NCBI RefSeq assembly: GCF_033807575.1
Contig: NC_084722.1
Span: 2,102,832 to 2,166,831 of the forward strand
Direction: 5' to 3'
Origin: Cydia pomonella
Taxonomy: Eukaryota; Arthropoda; Insecta; Lepidoptera; Tortricidae
DNA: 64,000 bases
Shown here: positions 1 through 12,993 of the stretch, in pieces
How the letters are laid out: each line of letters starts with the position of its first letter
How positions within the stretch are numbered: the first letter of the stretch is position 1
The notes under the pieces: generated by a model
What the model saw: the letters and a program-made list of their open reading frames with translations, nothing else
The model's database searches: none
What the model was told of the DNA's origin: nothing
Translations under genes and position numbers: made by a program

Positions 1-450
1 TGTTTACATTAATGTGTAATTATTATAACTATTTAATATTAATATAACATGACTTTTCTTATCGTTAGATATGAGGGTAAGTTAAAGTTACACACAATAG
101 AAATAAAACTGTTGGAAGTAGCAGCTAATTAGTTCGCGACAGTCGCACCAACGCAGAAGGACGCACGCAAGGACTAGCACTAACATACGACCCTCCGCCG
201 CAACGCGGCACGGCAGACATATTCGTTGAATGCCCCTTGCGTGGTCTACTTAAACACATGTCTGTGTATTCCGTCGTAAAAACACCCTAATCACACAACC
301 TTCGTTGCATACTATTATTGCATTCGCCGCCGCCGCGGCGCGGAGGTGTGCCGCGACCTTAAGAATATGCTTCATTGCTTTCCAGTTATGGGGTATTGGG
401 CTGGCTTCTTGTAATACCTATTAAGAAGCATATACCTAGCTGGGTATTTT
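1..450. other. no gene seen
   Basis: AT-rich at the start, with a GC-rich island (180-370) containing CGCCGCCGCCGCGGCGCGG. A similar GC-rich patch is at 5555-5590, so it may be part of a repeat. No coding frame is supported. Confidence 0.4.
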
Positions 451-637
451 ACCCCTAGTGTACATTTATTCGATAGCGAAACGTGACGTACGCGTTTGAG
501 TTAAGTCTCATTTTGTATGGGATTTTAAGTTTCGAAAACGTCCCGTTTGGCGCGCTGTTTCTAAATCCCATACAAAATGAGACTTAACGCAAACGCGTAC
601 GTCACGTCACAATATCGAATAAATTTACACTAGGGGT
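451..637. mobile_element. palindromic MITE, family A (ACCCCTAGTGTA ends)
   Basis: A 187-bp element ending in ACCCCTAGTG and CACTAGGGGT, with long inverted arms containing GTCTCATTTTGTATGGGATT. No coding capacity. Related copies are at 26551-26690/30085-30136, 30136-30330 and 37380-37557; the fuller end in those copies is CAGTACCCCTAGTGTAAA. Confidence 0.8.
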
Positions 638-1799
638 TCTGAAAGTGATTATTTAAAAGTTAAATAAATCTACCGTGATAAACTAAATATAATTATAGCA
701 TACCAGTAATAAAAAATAAATTAATTAGACACTTCATCGGTGACAATAATTCTGACGGAAGACAGGGCTCGGGGCATTATTGAATATGCACTGACAGGAT
801 TCTTCAACTTTTTTCTTTTTTTAATTTATTTTGTAAAAATCCATCGAATCGATATTGTTCTTTTGCTGTACGAACTTGTATGTGTAAATGTTGTGCTTAA
901 ATTACCACATTGCACAGATCCTAAACTTTTTTTAAAACTAAAACAATTTTCGGTTTCGCTTTACAAATCATGTGTACGATTACACATAGTACGATTTTTT
1001 TTGTGTAATGTAGTCTTGTTCGCAATCCGTAATTTTTTTTTGTAGTAATTGTCCGAAATCGTTATTGTTACTCAGGCGGATTGGGTAAATTATGTCTAAA
1101 CCATATGCTTTACGAGCTCCCAGAGAGAAATGTGTACCTTATTAAAGCACTAATAAAACACAAACGGCTAAGTGAAGTTGTATTTATAATAAACGATACA
1201 GTCTTCACCCTATTTAAAAAAAGTTTATCATTTATCTACCTAATTCCAATAGGCACGTATCAAGTTAATTCGCAAAAGAAAAATAGCTAGCAAAAAGTAA
1301 AATCATTCCCTATTCGGTTCAAAGCCCTTATTACACTCAAATTCCAATCGTTGAACTTTGTCTATCGATCGACGCCAATCGACGTGGCCTTGAAACTTTG
1401 ACTGAGCGTCAAAGGGTAATTTTTAGGGTTCCGTAGCCAAATGGCAAAAAAAAGAACCCTTAAAGATTCGTCATGTCCGTCTGTTAAAAAAAATCATCAA
1501 ACCCATACGTGTGGGGTATCTATGGATAGGTCTTTAAAAATGATATTTAGGTTTCTAATAACATTTTTTTCTAAACTGAATATTTTGCGCGAGAGACACT
1601 TCCAAAGTGAAAAAATGTGTCCCCCACCCCCCCTGTAACTTCTAAAATAACAGCATGAAAAATCTAAAAAAAATATATGATAGGTATACATTACCATGCA
1701 AACTTCCACCGAAAATTGATTTGAACGAGATCTAGTAAGTAGTTTTTTTAATACGTCATAAATGGTACGGAACCCTTCATGGGCGAGTCCGACTCGTAT
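638..1799. other. no gene seen
   Basis: AT-rich and stop-rich, with only short chance frames. Nothing recognisable between the MITE and family H repeat. Confidence 0.4.
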
Positions 1800-2060
1800 T
1801 TGGCCGCTTTTTATTACGTTAATTTGGATTTGATTTGGTTTGATTTTTTTGGTGGTTCATAGTTAGTATTTTCCTCGCGTTGGTGCGGTGAAAGGCCAAG
1901 TTTGTTTAACCCTCGTGCTTTGAAACCCATTGCAACGCTCAAGATTCTACTTCTCAAAGTACTCGCTACGATCGTGATTCAATTTCGGAATCTTTCGCTT
2001 GCTCGGGTATCATTTAGCACGAGCGGTTAAACAACAACTTGGCCCCCTAGTAAAACTATT
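1800..2060 (+). repeat. interspersed repeat family H, copy 1
   Basis: Contains GGATTTGATTTGGTTTGATT, GTTTAACCCTCGTGCTTTG and AGCACGAGCGGTTAAACAAC. Copies are at 16485-16735 (inverted) and 31610-31890. Class unknown; no coding frame. Confidence 0.65.
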
Positions 2061-2479
2061 ATAGCCCTTAACTTTTGGATATGTCTACAGGAAAGATGGG
2101 AACACAGTGTTGTGTTTGACCTGGTTATGTTACCGTATTTTATACAAACAAGGTTAGGAAGTTAATGGTTTGAAAACAAAGCCTTTCGGACTCCAATCCT
2201 TGGTTTTGTTTGGAGACATGCCAAATTCCATCGAGAATCTTATGAAAACACATTCGCTAAGATAGAGATCCCTAGGTTGTTCAAAGAATAGTAAATAATA
2301 AAGACCGACATATAAAAAAGAGTAACCGCCTACATTTTCTATTGCATTAATATCGGGGAACGCACAACGGCGCTCCTTCAACTAGGGAAGGCCCGACTGT
2401 GTATGGTAACCAGTATCATAACAGGTCATGGACTAACAACAAACACACATCTAACAAAAATCTTTTTATAACAGATGTC

Positions 2480-2665
2480 ACAGCTAGATTCCCCTATACC
2501 GAGGATGCATGGAGATAGAAGAAACAGCCTCTCACGTGGTGCTGGAATGCAGTGGCGTGGCCCCATATAGGGCAAAACATCTCGGATCCCCGAGAGGCCT
2601 CCCCGCGGTCCTACTCAACATCAAAGGTTTAATATGATTCCTCGAAGAGCTGGGCTAACAGGACT
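2480..2665 (+). mobile_element. R1/I-like LINE C-terminal fragment
   Basis: Reads CMEIEETASHVVLECSGVAP, then KHLGSPRGLPAVLLNIKGLI and FLEELG with stops. The Cys...His...Cys pattern and the FLEELGW-like end are usual at the C-terminus of R1/I-clade LINEs. Confidence 0.6.
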
Positions 2666-2822
2666 TATAGACTTATTATAATATACAATCATGGTTGTCC
2701 ACACGGTTTGTTTTCTTTATTGAACTCCAATAGGTACATACGTTAATCACCATCACACTCCGGCCGCAAAACGCACGGCGACACCACCGCCGTAAATTTC
2801 AACCAATTGTATGGGGTTGGTA

Positions 2823-2931
2823 AAGTCAGACCTTGAGTTGGCAGCGATTTTCACAGCGTCATTTCAAACGTCAAACATGAAATATGACGTTTACTTATAA
2901 AATCGTTGCCAACTTAGCATGGTCTGACTCT
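2823..2931. mobile_element. MITE with AGTCAGACC ends, copy 1
   Basis: Starts AGTCAGACCTTGAGTTGGCA and ends CATGGTCTGACTCTA, with GGCAGCGATTTTCACAGC arms. A longer copy is at 34850-35005. Confidence 0.65.
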
Positions 2932-3029
2932 AGCAGCGGTGCGTTCAGTGGTGGCCAAGGCCCCCGTTACAAGTCTTTATGATTATCTACGCTACTAGTC
3001 ACTGGTTGCACGTCTTCTACGCTATCTTG

Positions 3030-3153
3030 GCTATCCGCAAAAATCGAAGTTCGTCAATTGCGGGTATTTTTCTCTGTCACTTTAATTACGTCTTAGTGAG
3101 AGTAAAAGAGAAAGATCCCCGCAATTTGCGAATACCGGTTATCGCGGTAGGCC
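3030..3153. mobile_element. hairpin MITE ending in CGCGGTAGGCCCCC, copy 1
   Basis: Contains TTTTTCTCTGTCAC and GTGAGAGTAAAAGAGAAAGA as inverted arms and ends CGCGGTAGGCCCCCTG. A close copy is at 48440-48573. The final bases resemble family D, so the two may share ends. Confidence 0.65.
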
Positions 3154-4745
3154 CCCTGCATCCTAGACCGGGCGGCGCTAAAGCTTTGGCGCGTGGCCGA
3201 CTCGATGAAGGTCGCCTGAATATTGCACCATAATCAATAATCTGCCGATTCCCAAGACTTGTTTCAATTTGTTTGCTGCGTCTCCTATTCCGGTACCTAA
3301 TCGTTCTGGTTAGGCAGATTCCCACGAAACCGCCAAATAATCGCGCTTCGCCATGGTTTCGAGGGCCTACGCGACTGAAGTTTGCAATTTGCGGACATCT
3401 TTCTCTGTCACTCTAGTAGATAAATTTACCTACCTGCGTCAAAAACCGGAGGAGCTGAAGAGGACTTCGCTTCTAGGATAGCCATAGCTAAGGCAACCTT
3501 CGTACAGCTTCGTCCCATATGGTGGTGTCGAAAACTGACGAGAGGAGTAAAATTGAAAATTTTCCGATCGAACGTGAAAACCGTGCGTTGTTCTATTTTA
3601 ATTTATAATATTCATTACTAGATGACCCGGTGAACTTCGTATTACTTACCTCTTAATATAAACCATATGTATTTTAGAGCATTATTTTCATCTCCACATT
3701 ACGAAGTTTCACTTCTTCCGCCCGCCCGGAGGGACTCCACGCACAAAGTTTTATTGTCACAATGAAAAACTAGGTTAATAGGGGTTTTTTTTATCAAAAT
3801 TTCCAAAGCCAAAAAAGTTTTTAATTTCATAAAAGCGAAACCTATAAATCTAGAATATATTATTCTGAAGCGATCGACATCAAAATCAAAGTGATTTATT
3901 AAGATTTACTTAGTGGAAACCTTTACCTTCCGAAATGGATTTTCATTGAAAAATTACCGTTATTTCGTTAGATTTATTCTTTTTGAATAAAACTAACAAG
4001 CCCGCCGCAAAATTTCCTTCTTAAGGGGCTGTTAACACCCAATGTCCTTGAAATTGATGTTACTTAAACAGTTTTTTAAGAAAGACTATTTGTTTAAGTC
4101 AAGTATGAAAAATATATGTTCATATTAATTATATTTCAAAGACCGTGGTCGTACTCGATACACGATTGAACGAAATCGGCTCGATAGAAAATAATTGCAA
4201 AGATTGGTCTTAAAATCACAATTAAACGGTTTTATGTCTTTATTGTTTTGACTTATGGGTCTGCAATTAAAATCACAATTTCGAAACATTTATATCTAAA
4301 CCGTGGTCGAATTAAATATTACACTAATAATCCACTTTTTTTTATTTAAATATTTTTCTTATTATTCCCTTGCCCAGGCCCAGTAACATGCGACAGTGCT
4401 ATCTCATTTACTCCGATACAAATAGAGAGTGTGCGCGCTTTATGTATTGACAGCCTCTTAAATAAAAATACTTACCTAAAGCACATGACGCTATAGTAGG
4501 TATAATTTCTTGCGTACGAACGTCAATGACACCCGTGACGTCTAGTCTCAGTACTGTTATTTGTTATTTTATCGTGGGCAGTGCAATTTAAACTTTATTT
4601 CTTTTGGTATTAAGTCGAAAATGTTAAAAGGCCTGATGTCACGTAGACGGTGGGTGGAACGGCACCTGCTTGGCTGTATTCTAGTGCCTTACCGAGTGTT
4701 AGTAAACTAAGTAACCAAGACTTTCAGTCTTACAATAGGTTAGAC
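3154..4745. other. no gene seen
   Basis: AT-rich DNA. A short TTTGCGGACATCTTTCTCTG piece near 3390 echoes the hairpin MITE at 3030. Otherwise unassigned. Confidence 0.4.
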
Positions 4746-5022
4746 GACCGGTCTGGCCTAGTGGGTAGTGACCCTGCCTATGAAGCCGATGGTCCCGGGT
4801 TCAAATCCTGGTAAGGGCATGTATTCGTGTGATGAGCATGGATATTTGTTCCTGAGTCATGGGTGTTTTCTATGCATTTAAGTATTTATAAATATTTATA
4901 GGTATATTATATATATCGTTGTCTAAGTACACTCAACACAAGCCTTATTGAGCTTACTGTGGGACTTAGTCAATTTGTGTAATAATGTCCTATAATATTT
5001 ATTATTTATTTATTTATTTATA
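4746..5022 (+). mobile_element. tRNA-headed SINE, full copy
   Basis: Pol III A box (TGGCCTAGTGGGTAGTGAC) and B box (GGGTTCAAATCCTGG) are followed by a body with GATGAGCATGGATATTTGTT and a TTATTTATTTATTTATA tail. A second copy lacking the head is at 59577-59815, and a head-only fragment is near 20043-20072 on the minus strand. Confidence 0.8.
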
Positions 5023-5976
5023 ATGTCAACATTGTCAACTGTCAAATCGATGTGACAGCTGACATATCACTTCTAACATTACAATTTTGCAACCGGTGTT
5101 TGCACGAGCGTCTACGGCAAGTTCTTGTTCTTGCAAGAGGGCCTACCATGAAAATCCAAAAACGAAATTTCGTTATCACTCAGTGACAGAGATGCATACA
5201 AAATCTTACGATTTGACTAGTTCCTTGGTCGTATTACACGTTTGGAATAATACTGCCCTTTCCAAACAGACGTGTGGCTAATACCGTCTTTGGCTCTAAA
5301 AATACGAACAGGGTATTACAGAATACAAACACAGAGAGGACTCGTCTCAATGTCAAAGAATAGGCAAAGTCCTTGAAGGATTCGAACCTCCAAATTTGGT
5401 ATTAATTTTCTCGTAAATACCTATCGTTCAACACTTTGAAGCCCATTTCCATCCGCTTTGAGGTTGAATATCAAAAGAAATCTATGTTAGTGGCGATTTA
5501 CGGCAGTTAACAGTTCAAAAATATGTGTCAAAATTCAAGGCCCTAAGTAGAGGTCCGCGCCACGCCGGCGCGCCTCCACCGCCGCTGAGTCGTCGAAAAA
5601 GTCACGCCAATCTCAAAACATGAATATGGCACAGGATAGGCAGTGCAAGGGTGAACTTATCTCTTTAAGGGATTTCTTCCAGTTAACCTAATCTATTCAA
5701 TTCTTTATTCGTTTATTATGATATAAGTACTCGTTACACGTGCACACTAAAGTATGATTGTATAAGTAGGATAGAGATGCAAAAGCGACGTTAAAATGAA
5801 ATAAAATCAAATTGAAAGTTCGAATCCATTTCCAAGTCGAGTTGAAAACTAATTTGTCGCTTCAATATTATATATTTATAGCGTCCACGTGGGATATCAA
5901 TGTTTAAGCTATCTTGTTTATTTTGGATTCCTTGTAGATGGTCAGGTCAAATGGTCTGAAATATAAATAAGAATAA
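5023..5976. other. no gene seen
   Basis: Unassigned DNA with one GC-rich patch (5555-5590). The frame at 5087-5281 shows no recognisable motif. Confidence 0.4.
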
Positions 5977-6456
5977 TAGGGTTGTTTCCATCTACAAATC
6001 TTAAGACAGAATTGTATCCCAATAAATTCTTTTGGGTTATAACAACACGTTAAACTACTTTTAGGGGACCTGTAATGACCATATTTTTGTAAATATTGAA
6101 TTTAAAATATCTTTTCACACACGTCACGTGACCAAACTCGAAACGTTATTGAAGATTCTGATGACGTCACAACTCTCGGATTGACACTGTTGACAGTTAG
6201 GCGATAAACAACAAATGACAAATGTCAGTTGACAGCTCGTATCTTCTACGTGTGTATGTAGTTATATGTCAAACCGTAAACTGTGACGTCACACAATTTT
6301 CAAAGAGCGTTTTGGGCGCGAAAGCATCCGTCAAAGTATATTTTGTTAATTTAACATATTTAAAGCCGTTTTTAGTATAAAAATCGAATTTTAGGGCAAC
6401 TTTTAGTGGATATAGAACGTAATACAAGCGTTTCAAAAAATTGGAAACAACCCTAT
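5977..6456. mobile_element. TA-flanked MITE, family C (GGGTTGTTTCC ends), copy 1
   Basis: A 480-bp element with TA on both sides, starting GGGTTGTTTCC and ending GGAAACAACCC. TA duplication points to the Tc1/mariner superfamily. The interior has no coding frame. Copies are at 32008-32485 and 47191-47656. Confidence 0.8.
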
Positions 6457-7410
6457 TGGTTGGTCAATTCTACAAATACCTATAACTATTTTCACGATCA
6501 CTTGTCTTTCCAATCAAATACTTAAACGATGTTTGGTTTGCTGCAGTCGAAGATCGTTTACAGAAATGTTTAAAAGAATCATGACGATTTTTTGGATACC
6601 CATTTCAAGTACAACTGAAGACCACAAAATGATGACATTTTAAATTGATTTTTGCTATCAATAGTTTTTTGTTAAAGTGCTTTGCTACAAAGGCCGGGAA
6701 ATGGGGAATTGCCGGTCAAGTGTGATATAAAAGGCCGAGCATAGTGAGGCCGTTTTACCAAAACAGATCCGATAAATTCTATCCTGGCGATGCATGAAGT
6801 GCTTTTCTAAAAATATGCTTGATAGCAATAATAGTCTTAAAATTCAATGTACGGAACGCTGCGTGACACGCATCCTAAGTCATTTTGCTATCCTAGGCGA
6901 GCAATCTTGTACGCAAATCTATTGCTGGCGCGCCTCACTAAAGCGCACTCATTATTAATATATTGCAGCTTACTATTACGAATGTTAATAACAATATATC
7001 ACGGCATAGACATGCTTAAACCTATTGGGTGCGTACCGTGCGTAGCCAATCGAAGATGCCAATCATTCGCTCCGTAGCGAACGAAACGGTACTCTCTCTC
7101 ACACTCAGAAACAGTCGCGTTTCATTCGCTACGGAGCGTAAATCATTATTATGTGGTAATGAGGATATATTATTTCTACGCATGTTTGAAAAAAGATTAT
7201 TTACTTAAGATTGTCGTCAAACAGCGTCGTCGAACATCGCGCGGGGCGAAGTCCAGCGCCGTCAAGTGTAAACGGATATTAATAGACGTGAATGGGCCAC
7301 AAATACGGATCTATTTATAGATCAAACGGGATTCTGTCGGCGAATATTAAGGAAGGCAAAACATTTGCTTTTTTATCCATTTTACGATTGCCCTTGAACT
7401 ATACAATTGA
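6457..7410. other. no gene; partial palindrome near 7060-7140
   Basis: GCTCCGTAGCGAACGAAACG and CGTTTCATTCGCTACGGAGC form an inverted pair at about 7067-7138, probably another small MITE. The rest is unassigned. Confidence 0.4.
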
Positions 7411-7742
7411 ATTTTTTTTTTAATACTACGTCGGTTGCAAACAAGCATACGGCCTGCCTGATGGTAAACAGTATCCGTAGCCTATGTACGCCTGCAACTC
7501 CAGAGGAGTTACATGCGCGTTGCTGACCCTAACCCCCTCCCACCCTCGTTAAGCTCTGGCAACCTTACTCACCGGCAGGAACACAACACTATGAGTAGGG
7601 TCTAGTGTTATTTGGCTGCGATTTTCTGTAAGGTGGAGGTACTTCCCCAGTTGGGCTCTGCTCTAGATCTGGAATGACATCCGCTGTGCTGTGCCCTACC
7701 ACACAGAGCGAGATGACATTCACAATGCCCATACCTCTCTTG
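7411..7742 (+). repeat. interspersed repeat family I, near-full copy
   Basis: Starts in a T-run followed by ACTACGTCGGTTGCAAACAA and passes through CTCCAGAGGAGTTACATGCG and GGAGGTACTTCCCCAGTTGG to CCCATACCTCTCTT. It recurs at least eight more times in the window, in either orientation and truncated at either end. The class is unknown to me; no TIR or coding frame was seen. Confidence 0.75.
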
Positions 7743-8894
7743 TGAACGTAGTTTAAGTACGTACCTGGGTCCAAAATTATTTTTATAATAAATGCAAAAA
7801 AATTATAATGGACTGGATAAAAAAGAAAACTTACCAAAATATCGAAAACGTATTACTAAACATTGCTGAATTTGAATAAACTTACACACATTATATATAC
7901 GCAATAATACGAAAAAGAAAGGACATATATCAAACACAGGTATTCCAAACTCATGGTTTAATATTATTTCAAGATATAATATTTTTGTAATAATTTATTG
8001 TTTCATTGGATTTTATTACAATTAAGATTTTTGTTGATCTAAGAAAAGAGCAGTACCTCTTAACACAGGTAACGATTTACTTAAAAAGAGGTACTAAAAA
8101 ATAATTTTTAATGTTAATTTAATTTAATTTTTTTAATTGGTATTAACTCCGTAACTAAGCGAATTCCAGTATCAATATCAATATCAAACATTTATTCAGC
8201 AAATAGGCCACAGGGGCACTTTTACATGTCCATTTTTACAAACAATAAATTAAAAAAAAACAATTACAAATATCGAATCTATGAAATAATGAATACTTTA
8301 TTAGAGATGTATACTGTCTCTAAATGTCAAATTACACAAAAAAAAACTATGATAAAAAAATAAAACCATAAAATACTAAAATTCTTTAGAGATGTATAAG
8401 TCTCTAAGTGTCAGAGATAAAATATAAAAAATAGCTTATATGACATTTTAGTCTCTAAATGTGATCAGGAATACACTGTTAAAATCTTTCGATTTCCTCA
8501 TGTTACACGGTGTATAATATGCCATTCTTCCCACATTGACATATATGAAATATTTACATTTACAAGTCTTTTGTAAAGTGACCTTACCTTTCAGACAGTA
8601 TTATTGTTATTACATATCACTAAAGCAGGGATCGGAACCGGTTTTTTGGAAAAACTTTGAAATAAACATATATTTCGGTTTATTTTATACTCTAAATATA
8701 GGACTCGGTTGTGTTTTTAGATAACGACTTCGTATTATTAGATTGCCCAATTAGAAAGGGAATAATTAACAAAGAACGAAAAAATACCGTTTTAGTTCCC
8801 ATACAAAAAATACCGGTAAATGGCCAAAGTTATAGAATTTGTTCCCTAATTGCGCAACGGTAGTTTGGCTGCGCGCCATCACTAGGTAACATAT
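7743..8894. other. no gene; retrotransposon tail only
   Basis: AT-rich, with the tail at 8165-8240 and a block (8280-8470) where TCTCTAAATGTC-like motifs recur four times. No coding signal. Confidence 0.4.
8165..8240 (-). mobile_element. retrotransposon 3' tail
   Basis: On the minus strand a unique sequence (GTGCCCCTGTGGCCTATTTG) ends in a TATTGATATTGA tail. A simple-repeat tail of this kind marks the 3' end of a non-LTR element. The upstream part is not recognisable. Confidence 0.4.
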
Positions 8895-9030
8895 GTGATC
8901 GCGGCGGGCAAAACGTCCCACTTTATCGCTTGCCATAAGGACGAGATTTGCTTGTATGTTTTTACGAATAACCTGTCAAGGCGTCCTTACGGCAAGCGAT
9001 AAAGTCGGACGATTTGCCGGCCGCGGTCGT
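8895..9030. mobile_element. palindromic MITE, family B, copy 1
   Basis: Inverted arms around CGCTTGCCATAAGGACG and CGTCCTTACGGCAAGCG, with GC-rich ends near GCGGCGGGCAAAACGTCC and CCGGCCGCGGTCG. A second copy is at 40465-40596. Confidence 0.75.
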
Positions 9031-9282
9031 GTTCAAACTGTCCAAACAAAAACCAAAATATTTTAACCTCAGATTATTCATTTATATTTATATTAAGCTC
9101 TTATTCTGAATCTTAACTTATATAATGCATGCTGTGATTGCCTTTAAGTGGGGGGTCAATTATAAATGTGCTCTTTTAGTATGTAAATTATATTATGAGA
9201 ATTGTATTTTCTGTTGGTGATCCTAATAAATAAATAAATTCACTCTTCCTATAAAATCAAATATAACGTATTTTCAGACAAC

Positions 9283-9432
9283 TAAGCTCTAAGGCACATA
9301 CAATAGTATTTCATACAATCGTGATATAATATAGAGCTTTTCACTCGAGTACCGTGTTTAGGCAACGCAGCTTGCTGAGTTGCCTAAGTGAGATACGAGA
9401 TTGAAAAGCTTGATTATACCACTATTGTATAC
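9283..9432. mobile_element. imperfect palindromic element
   Basis: Paired arms such as CAATAGTATTTCATACAATC against its decayed inverse near 9420, and GAGCTTTTCA against TGAAAAGCTT around a TAGGCAACGCAGCTTGC centre. Probably an old MITE. Confidence 0.5.
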
Positions 9433-9471
9433 AATACTTTTTCTACGAGTGAACAAAAATAATACTTTAAA

Positions 9472-9617
9472 CTAATCTAAAGTATACAGCAAAGCAATAT
9501 AAGATACGCGAGCAGCCGCGACACCTTCATACTCGTACGCGCCCCGGCCGCCGGGACCCGGTGGGGTGGGCAACGACACCTTCTCGTAACTCATGAGGCC
9601 CTGGTACTTGCTCCTTG
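9472..9617 (-). CDS. possible terminal exon of an unidentified minus-strand gene
   Basis: On the minus strand an acceptor-like AATTTAG precedes 146 bp that reads SKYQGLMSYEKVSLPTPP, then GPGGRGAYEYEGV and VSYIALLYTLD, ending at a stop at 9472-9474. The middle is GC-rich with no stop, while the flanks are AT-rich and stop-rich. It could belong with the candidate exon at 13654-13716, but I could not connect them. No family is recognised. Confidence 0.3.
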
Positions 9618-11518
9618 CTAAATTAAATTTTTAGACAGTTTTTTTCTCAATTTTGGCAACCGTAGCCTATGGAGACTAACAAGCAACGGTAAGCGGTTTT
9701 CGTAGTCTATGGATTTTGCAATGGATGAAGCAATTGTTTCACCTATACAACCTAAAAATAAATAATTAATTTGAGCTATCGTTTTGTTTCCTCCTCTTGA
9801 CCGCGGCGAGATGTGATTGGTCAATTTCATTATAGTTTACTAAACCGTTTCGAAATTAATATTATAGTTGAGTTTGGAGCCATAGACCCCATGGACCTAG
9901 AGTTTCAACGCCAAGTGTACAAAATGGTAGTCTCTACCACGGCTCTTTGTTGGTTATAATTCGTAAGAAAGACTGTAATTTTTTAACGTTGTGTTAATAG
10001 AACAATGAGTAACTTTTGTATATTCTAATTTTAGCTAATTTTCAAATAATAAAAAGTTATGTCACGAGCGCTATTATGCCAAGTCAAAACGGCCTCATTA
10101 CCCGCTTTGTTCCACATTTTCGCCTGTCACTCATAAACTCGTCTACGAAGTAAATTAACTAGTGACGTCACGCTACGGCGCTACGAACGGGAGACCTCTA
10201 CGCGCGTGGCGTAGACTGCTACGAAAAAGTCATGACAACCTACTATCGGCCGGATTCGAACTAACAGCCCGATTCGAAATTTAAGATTCGAAGAATGATT
10301 AAGACACGTTTAAGATCTTGGAAAGATCTTTAAAAGACCGATAACTAAACGACATGTCAATATTGACGTTTATTTCGATTCCGCTGTAATCCCAATAAGA
10401 TCTCATCTACGATATTTCTAACGTCAAAGTGACATTGGTTGCCCGAATCGAGCTGCTTCTGTCAATTATACGACATATAAATGATATCTAAATGAGAACT
10501 TATCTAAACCAGAACTTATCGTTATCGTATTGAATATCGTATCTTTAACAAATGTTTGACGTATCTTAATTTCGAATCGGGCCGTTTAACATATTCGCCG
10601 CTGAGGTACAGTCGTAGCGGAACGTCGTAGTCGATAACATAGGTTTCCCGGTATGTAGAGGAAATGCGTAGAGGCAAAACGACAACGTGTCGTGTTTAGC
10701 GCTGAATGGGTTAAGATACATCAAATATTAGATCTAGACACAGTATGGATCGCTTCTAGCGGATAGTGGATCGGATCAAATTGTTGCGGACCCTTTTAAT
10801 AGGGAATATTACGCGAAACTCTGCGTAGGGGGCGCCACTACCACAATCCATCACGATCTGAGGGTCTACCGCGAAACAAGAAAAAAAAATCAAAATCTTT
10901 TTATTGTTTACCAGTAACAATTTTTCCATATAAGAAATATCTGGTGGAACCCAAACTATGCTAAGCCTGTATCTTGGGGCCCTGGAGCGCAAAGCAAGTT
11001 AAAGCAAAGAAAACGAAATTTCGTTATCTAACCTCTCTTTCACTCTTGCATATTCGAGCGATGAAGAGGCAGATAACTTAATTTCGCGTTTACCGGAAGG
11101 CCCTTTGTAAACAAACCGCCTTGATGCATCAATATCATATTTTATTATCTGTGATAAATTGACAAAAAAACAGTTTAAGGCACAGTACGTATAAGTTACT
11201 CTATGAAATATATGGAAGGAAAAGACATGCTGCGCCGACCCCAAATGAATGGGATAAGGGCAAGCGAATGATGATGATGTATAAGTTACTCTATGGTTTA
11301 TGAAAGGTGCTAGTGCTGCACTCTGGCGGCAACATTGCAGTAATACTCCCTATTGAAATAAATCTGAATGTGCAATAAATAATAAAAAGCTGATAAAATA
11401 AAACAAAGTAAAGTGGTACACGTGGACTGGACACTGATGGTTTAAAAAGGGTGCAGCAAAAATCTTCGAAGGTAAGGCATTTCAACAACTTTTAGACGTC
11501 GAACAAGTACTTTCTAAT
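9618..11518. other. no confident gene
   Basis: Mixed unassigned repeats. GCCGGATTCGAACTAACAGC near 10250 and TTTCGAATCGGGCCG near 10570 form an inverted pair that may mark another element of about 330 bp. No coding frame is supported. Confidence 0.35.
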
Positions 11519-11945
11519 TTTTTTTTTTATTTTTTTTTTTAATAGCCTATCTTGTGTCCCACTGCTGGGCAAAGGCCTCCCCTTTTTTTCCGCCACTCAT
11601 CACGGTTTGAAGTATGGTCCCGCCAGTCTCTGCAAAAAGCATCGAGGTCATCCCGCCATCTCTTTTTTGGTCTGCCTCTGCCCCGGCTAATCTGCGGTAT
11701 CCATTCGGTAGCCAATTTGGCCCACCGATCCGGGTGCATACGGCAGACGTGTCCTGCCCAACCCCACTTAAGCTTAGCGGCCTTAGCACCCACATCTATA
11801 ATACCAGTTCTGGAGCGCAGTTCGGTGTTCCTAACTCGATCGGTTCTCCGAAATCCTAGTATGCTGCGCTCCATTGCTCGCTGGCAAATCTTGAGTCGGG
11901 ACTTCTGGGCTTCCGTTAATGACCAAGATAATGTTAAGATTGGGG
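11519..11945 (-). mobile_element. 3' end of an RTE-like non-LTR retrotransposon
   Basis: The minus strand codes KSRLKICQRAMERSILGF, KLKWGWAGHVCRM and RGRGRPKKRWRDDLDAF, then ends near ...AVGHKIGY* followed by an A-rich tail (T-rich at 11519-11541 on the plus strand). This is the typical C-terminal end of RTE-type endonuclease/reverse transcriptase proteins. It is 5'-truncated. Confidence 0.8.
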
Positions 11946-12649
11946 AGGTTTAATATAGTCTATTATTATCGTTACTAAAAATTATATGTCAGGGTAAATC
12001 CTGACGTATGGCAACCCTTCATACAATCAATATGTTTCCAACACTTCAAGCATTCGTGCATCGAGCTCTTGAGAGATGCAAATTGCATCTCGTATTTGCC
12101 GTTGTATTTAAGGACTTTAATATTACATTTCAAGTATGATATCCACTCCAATCTTATTGAGTTTTATTTTTTTATCATGAAATTGAATGTAAAATCCAAT
12201 TTACATTTCGTTTTTGCCGTACTTTAAAATTAATGTGAAATTTTAAAAAAGTAGCCGAAAAAACCTCGCGTGATTTGTGCACAAGCCCTAATTTACGATT
12301 TTTTTTTATCTAAATAAGTATCTAAATGCCTGAAACATTGATTGTTGTTTTTTTACGACAAGGAAGTAAGTAAGTAGATCAAAAAAAAAGATTTACCATT
12401 GGTTGTTCCCCCCTACTTGCAGTAAAAAAAAAAACTAAGTTTGTTTTTGGTAGGAGTTCTAGGGACTCGTCGTAAGTCATGAATGTCACGACATGAAAAA
12501 AAAAGCTTTGGTCTCTTGTACCACATACAACTTTTCACCTCAGCAGTACCTAAAGTAGGAAGGAAAGTATATGAAAGATGATTTTAGCAGCTTTGACGAG
12601 CGTGGTATCCAGTTCTTACGATCCGTGACGTCCGAGTGACAGTCTACAT

Positions 12650-12993
12650 TTTTTTATACTACGTCGGTGGCAAACAAGCATACGGCTCGCCCGATGGTAA
12701 GCAGTCTCCGTAGCCTATGTACGCCTGCAACTCCAGAGGAGTTACATGCGCGTTGCCGACCCTAACACTCCGCACATTCGTTGAGCTCGTGCAACCTTAC
12801 TCACCGGCAGGAACCCAATACTATATTATAGGTATACTATATATATTAGTAGGGTCTAGTGTTGTTTGGCTGCGGTTTTCTGAAAGGTGGAGGTACTTTC
12901 CCAGTTGGGCTCAGCTCTAAATCTGGAATGACATTCGATGTGCTGTGCCCTACCACAAAGCGAGATGACATTTACAGTGCCCATACCTCTCTT
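12650..12993 (+). repeat. interspersed repeat family I, near-full copy
   Basis: Same start and end as 7411-7742, with a short AT-rich insertion (TATACTATATATATTAGTAG) in the middle. Confidence 0.75.

Noticed and set aside
740..1045. 101-codon frame
   Set aside because: AT-rich, low-complexity hydrophobic translation with no motif, splice context or composition shift.
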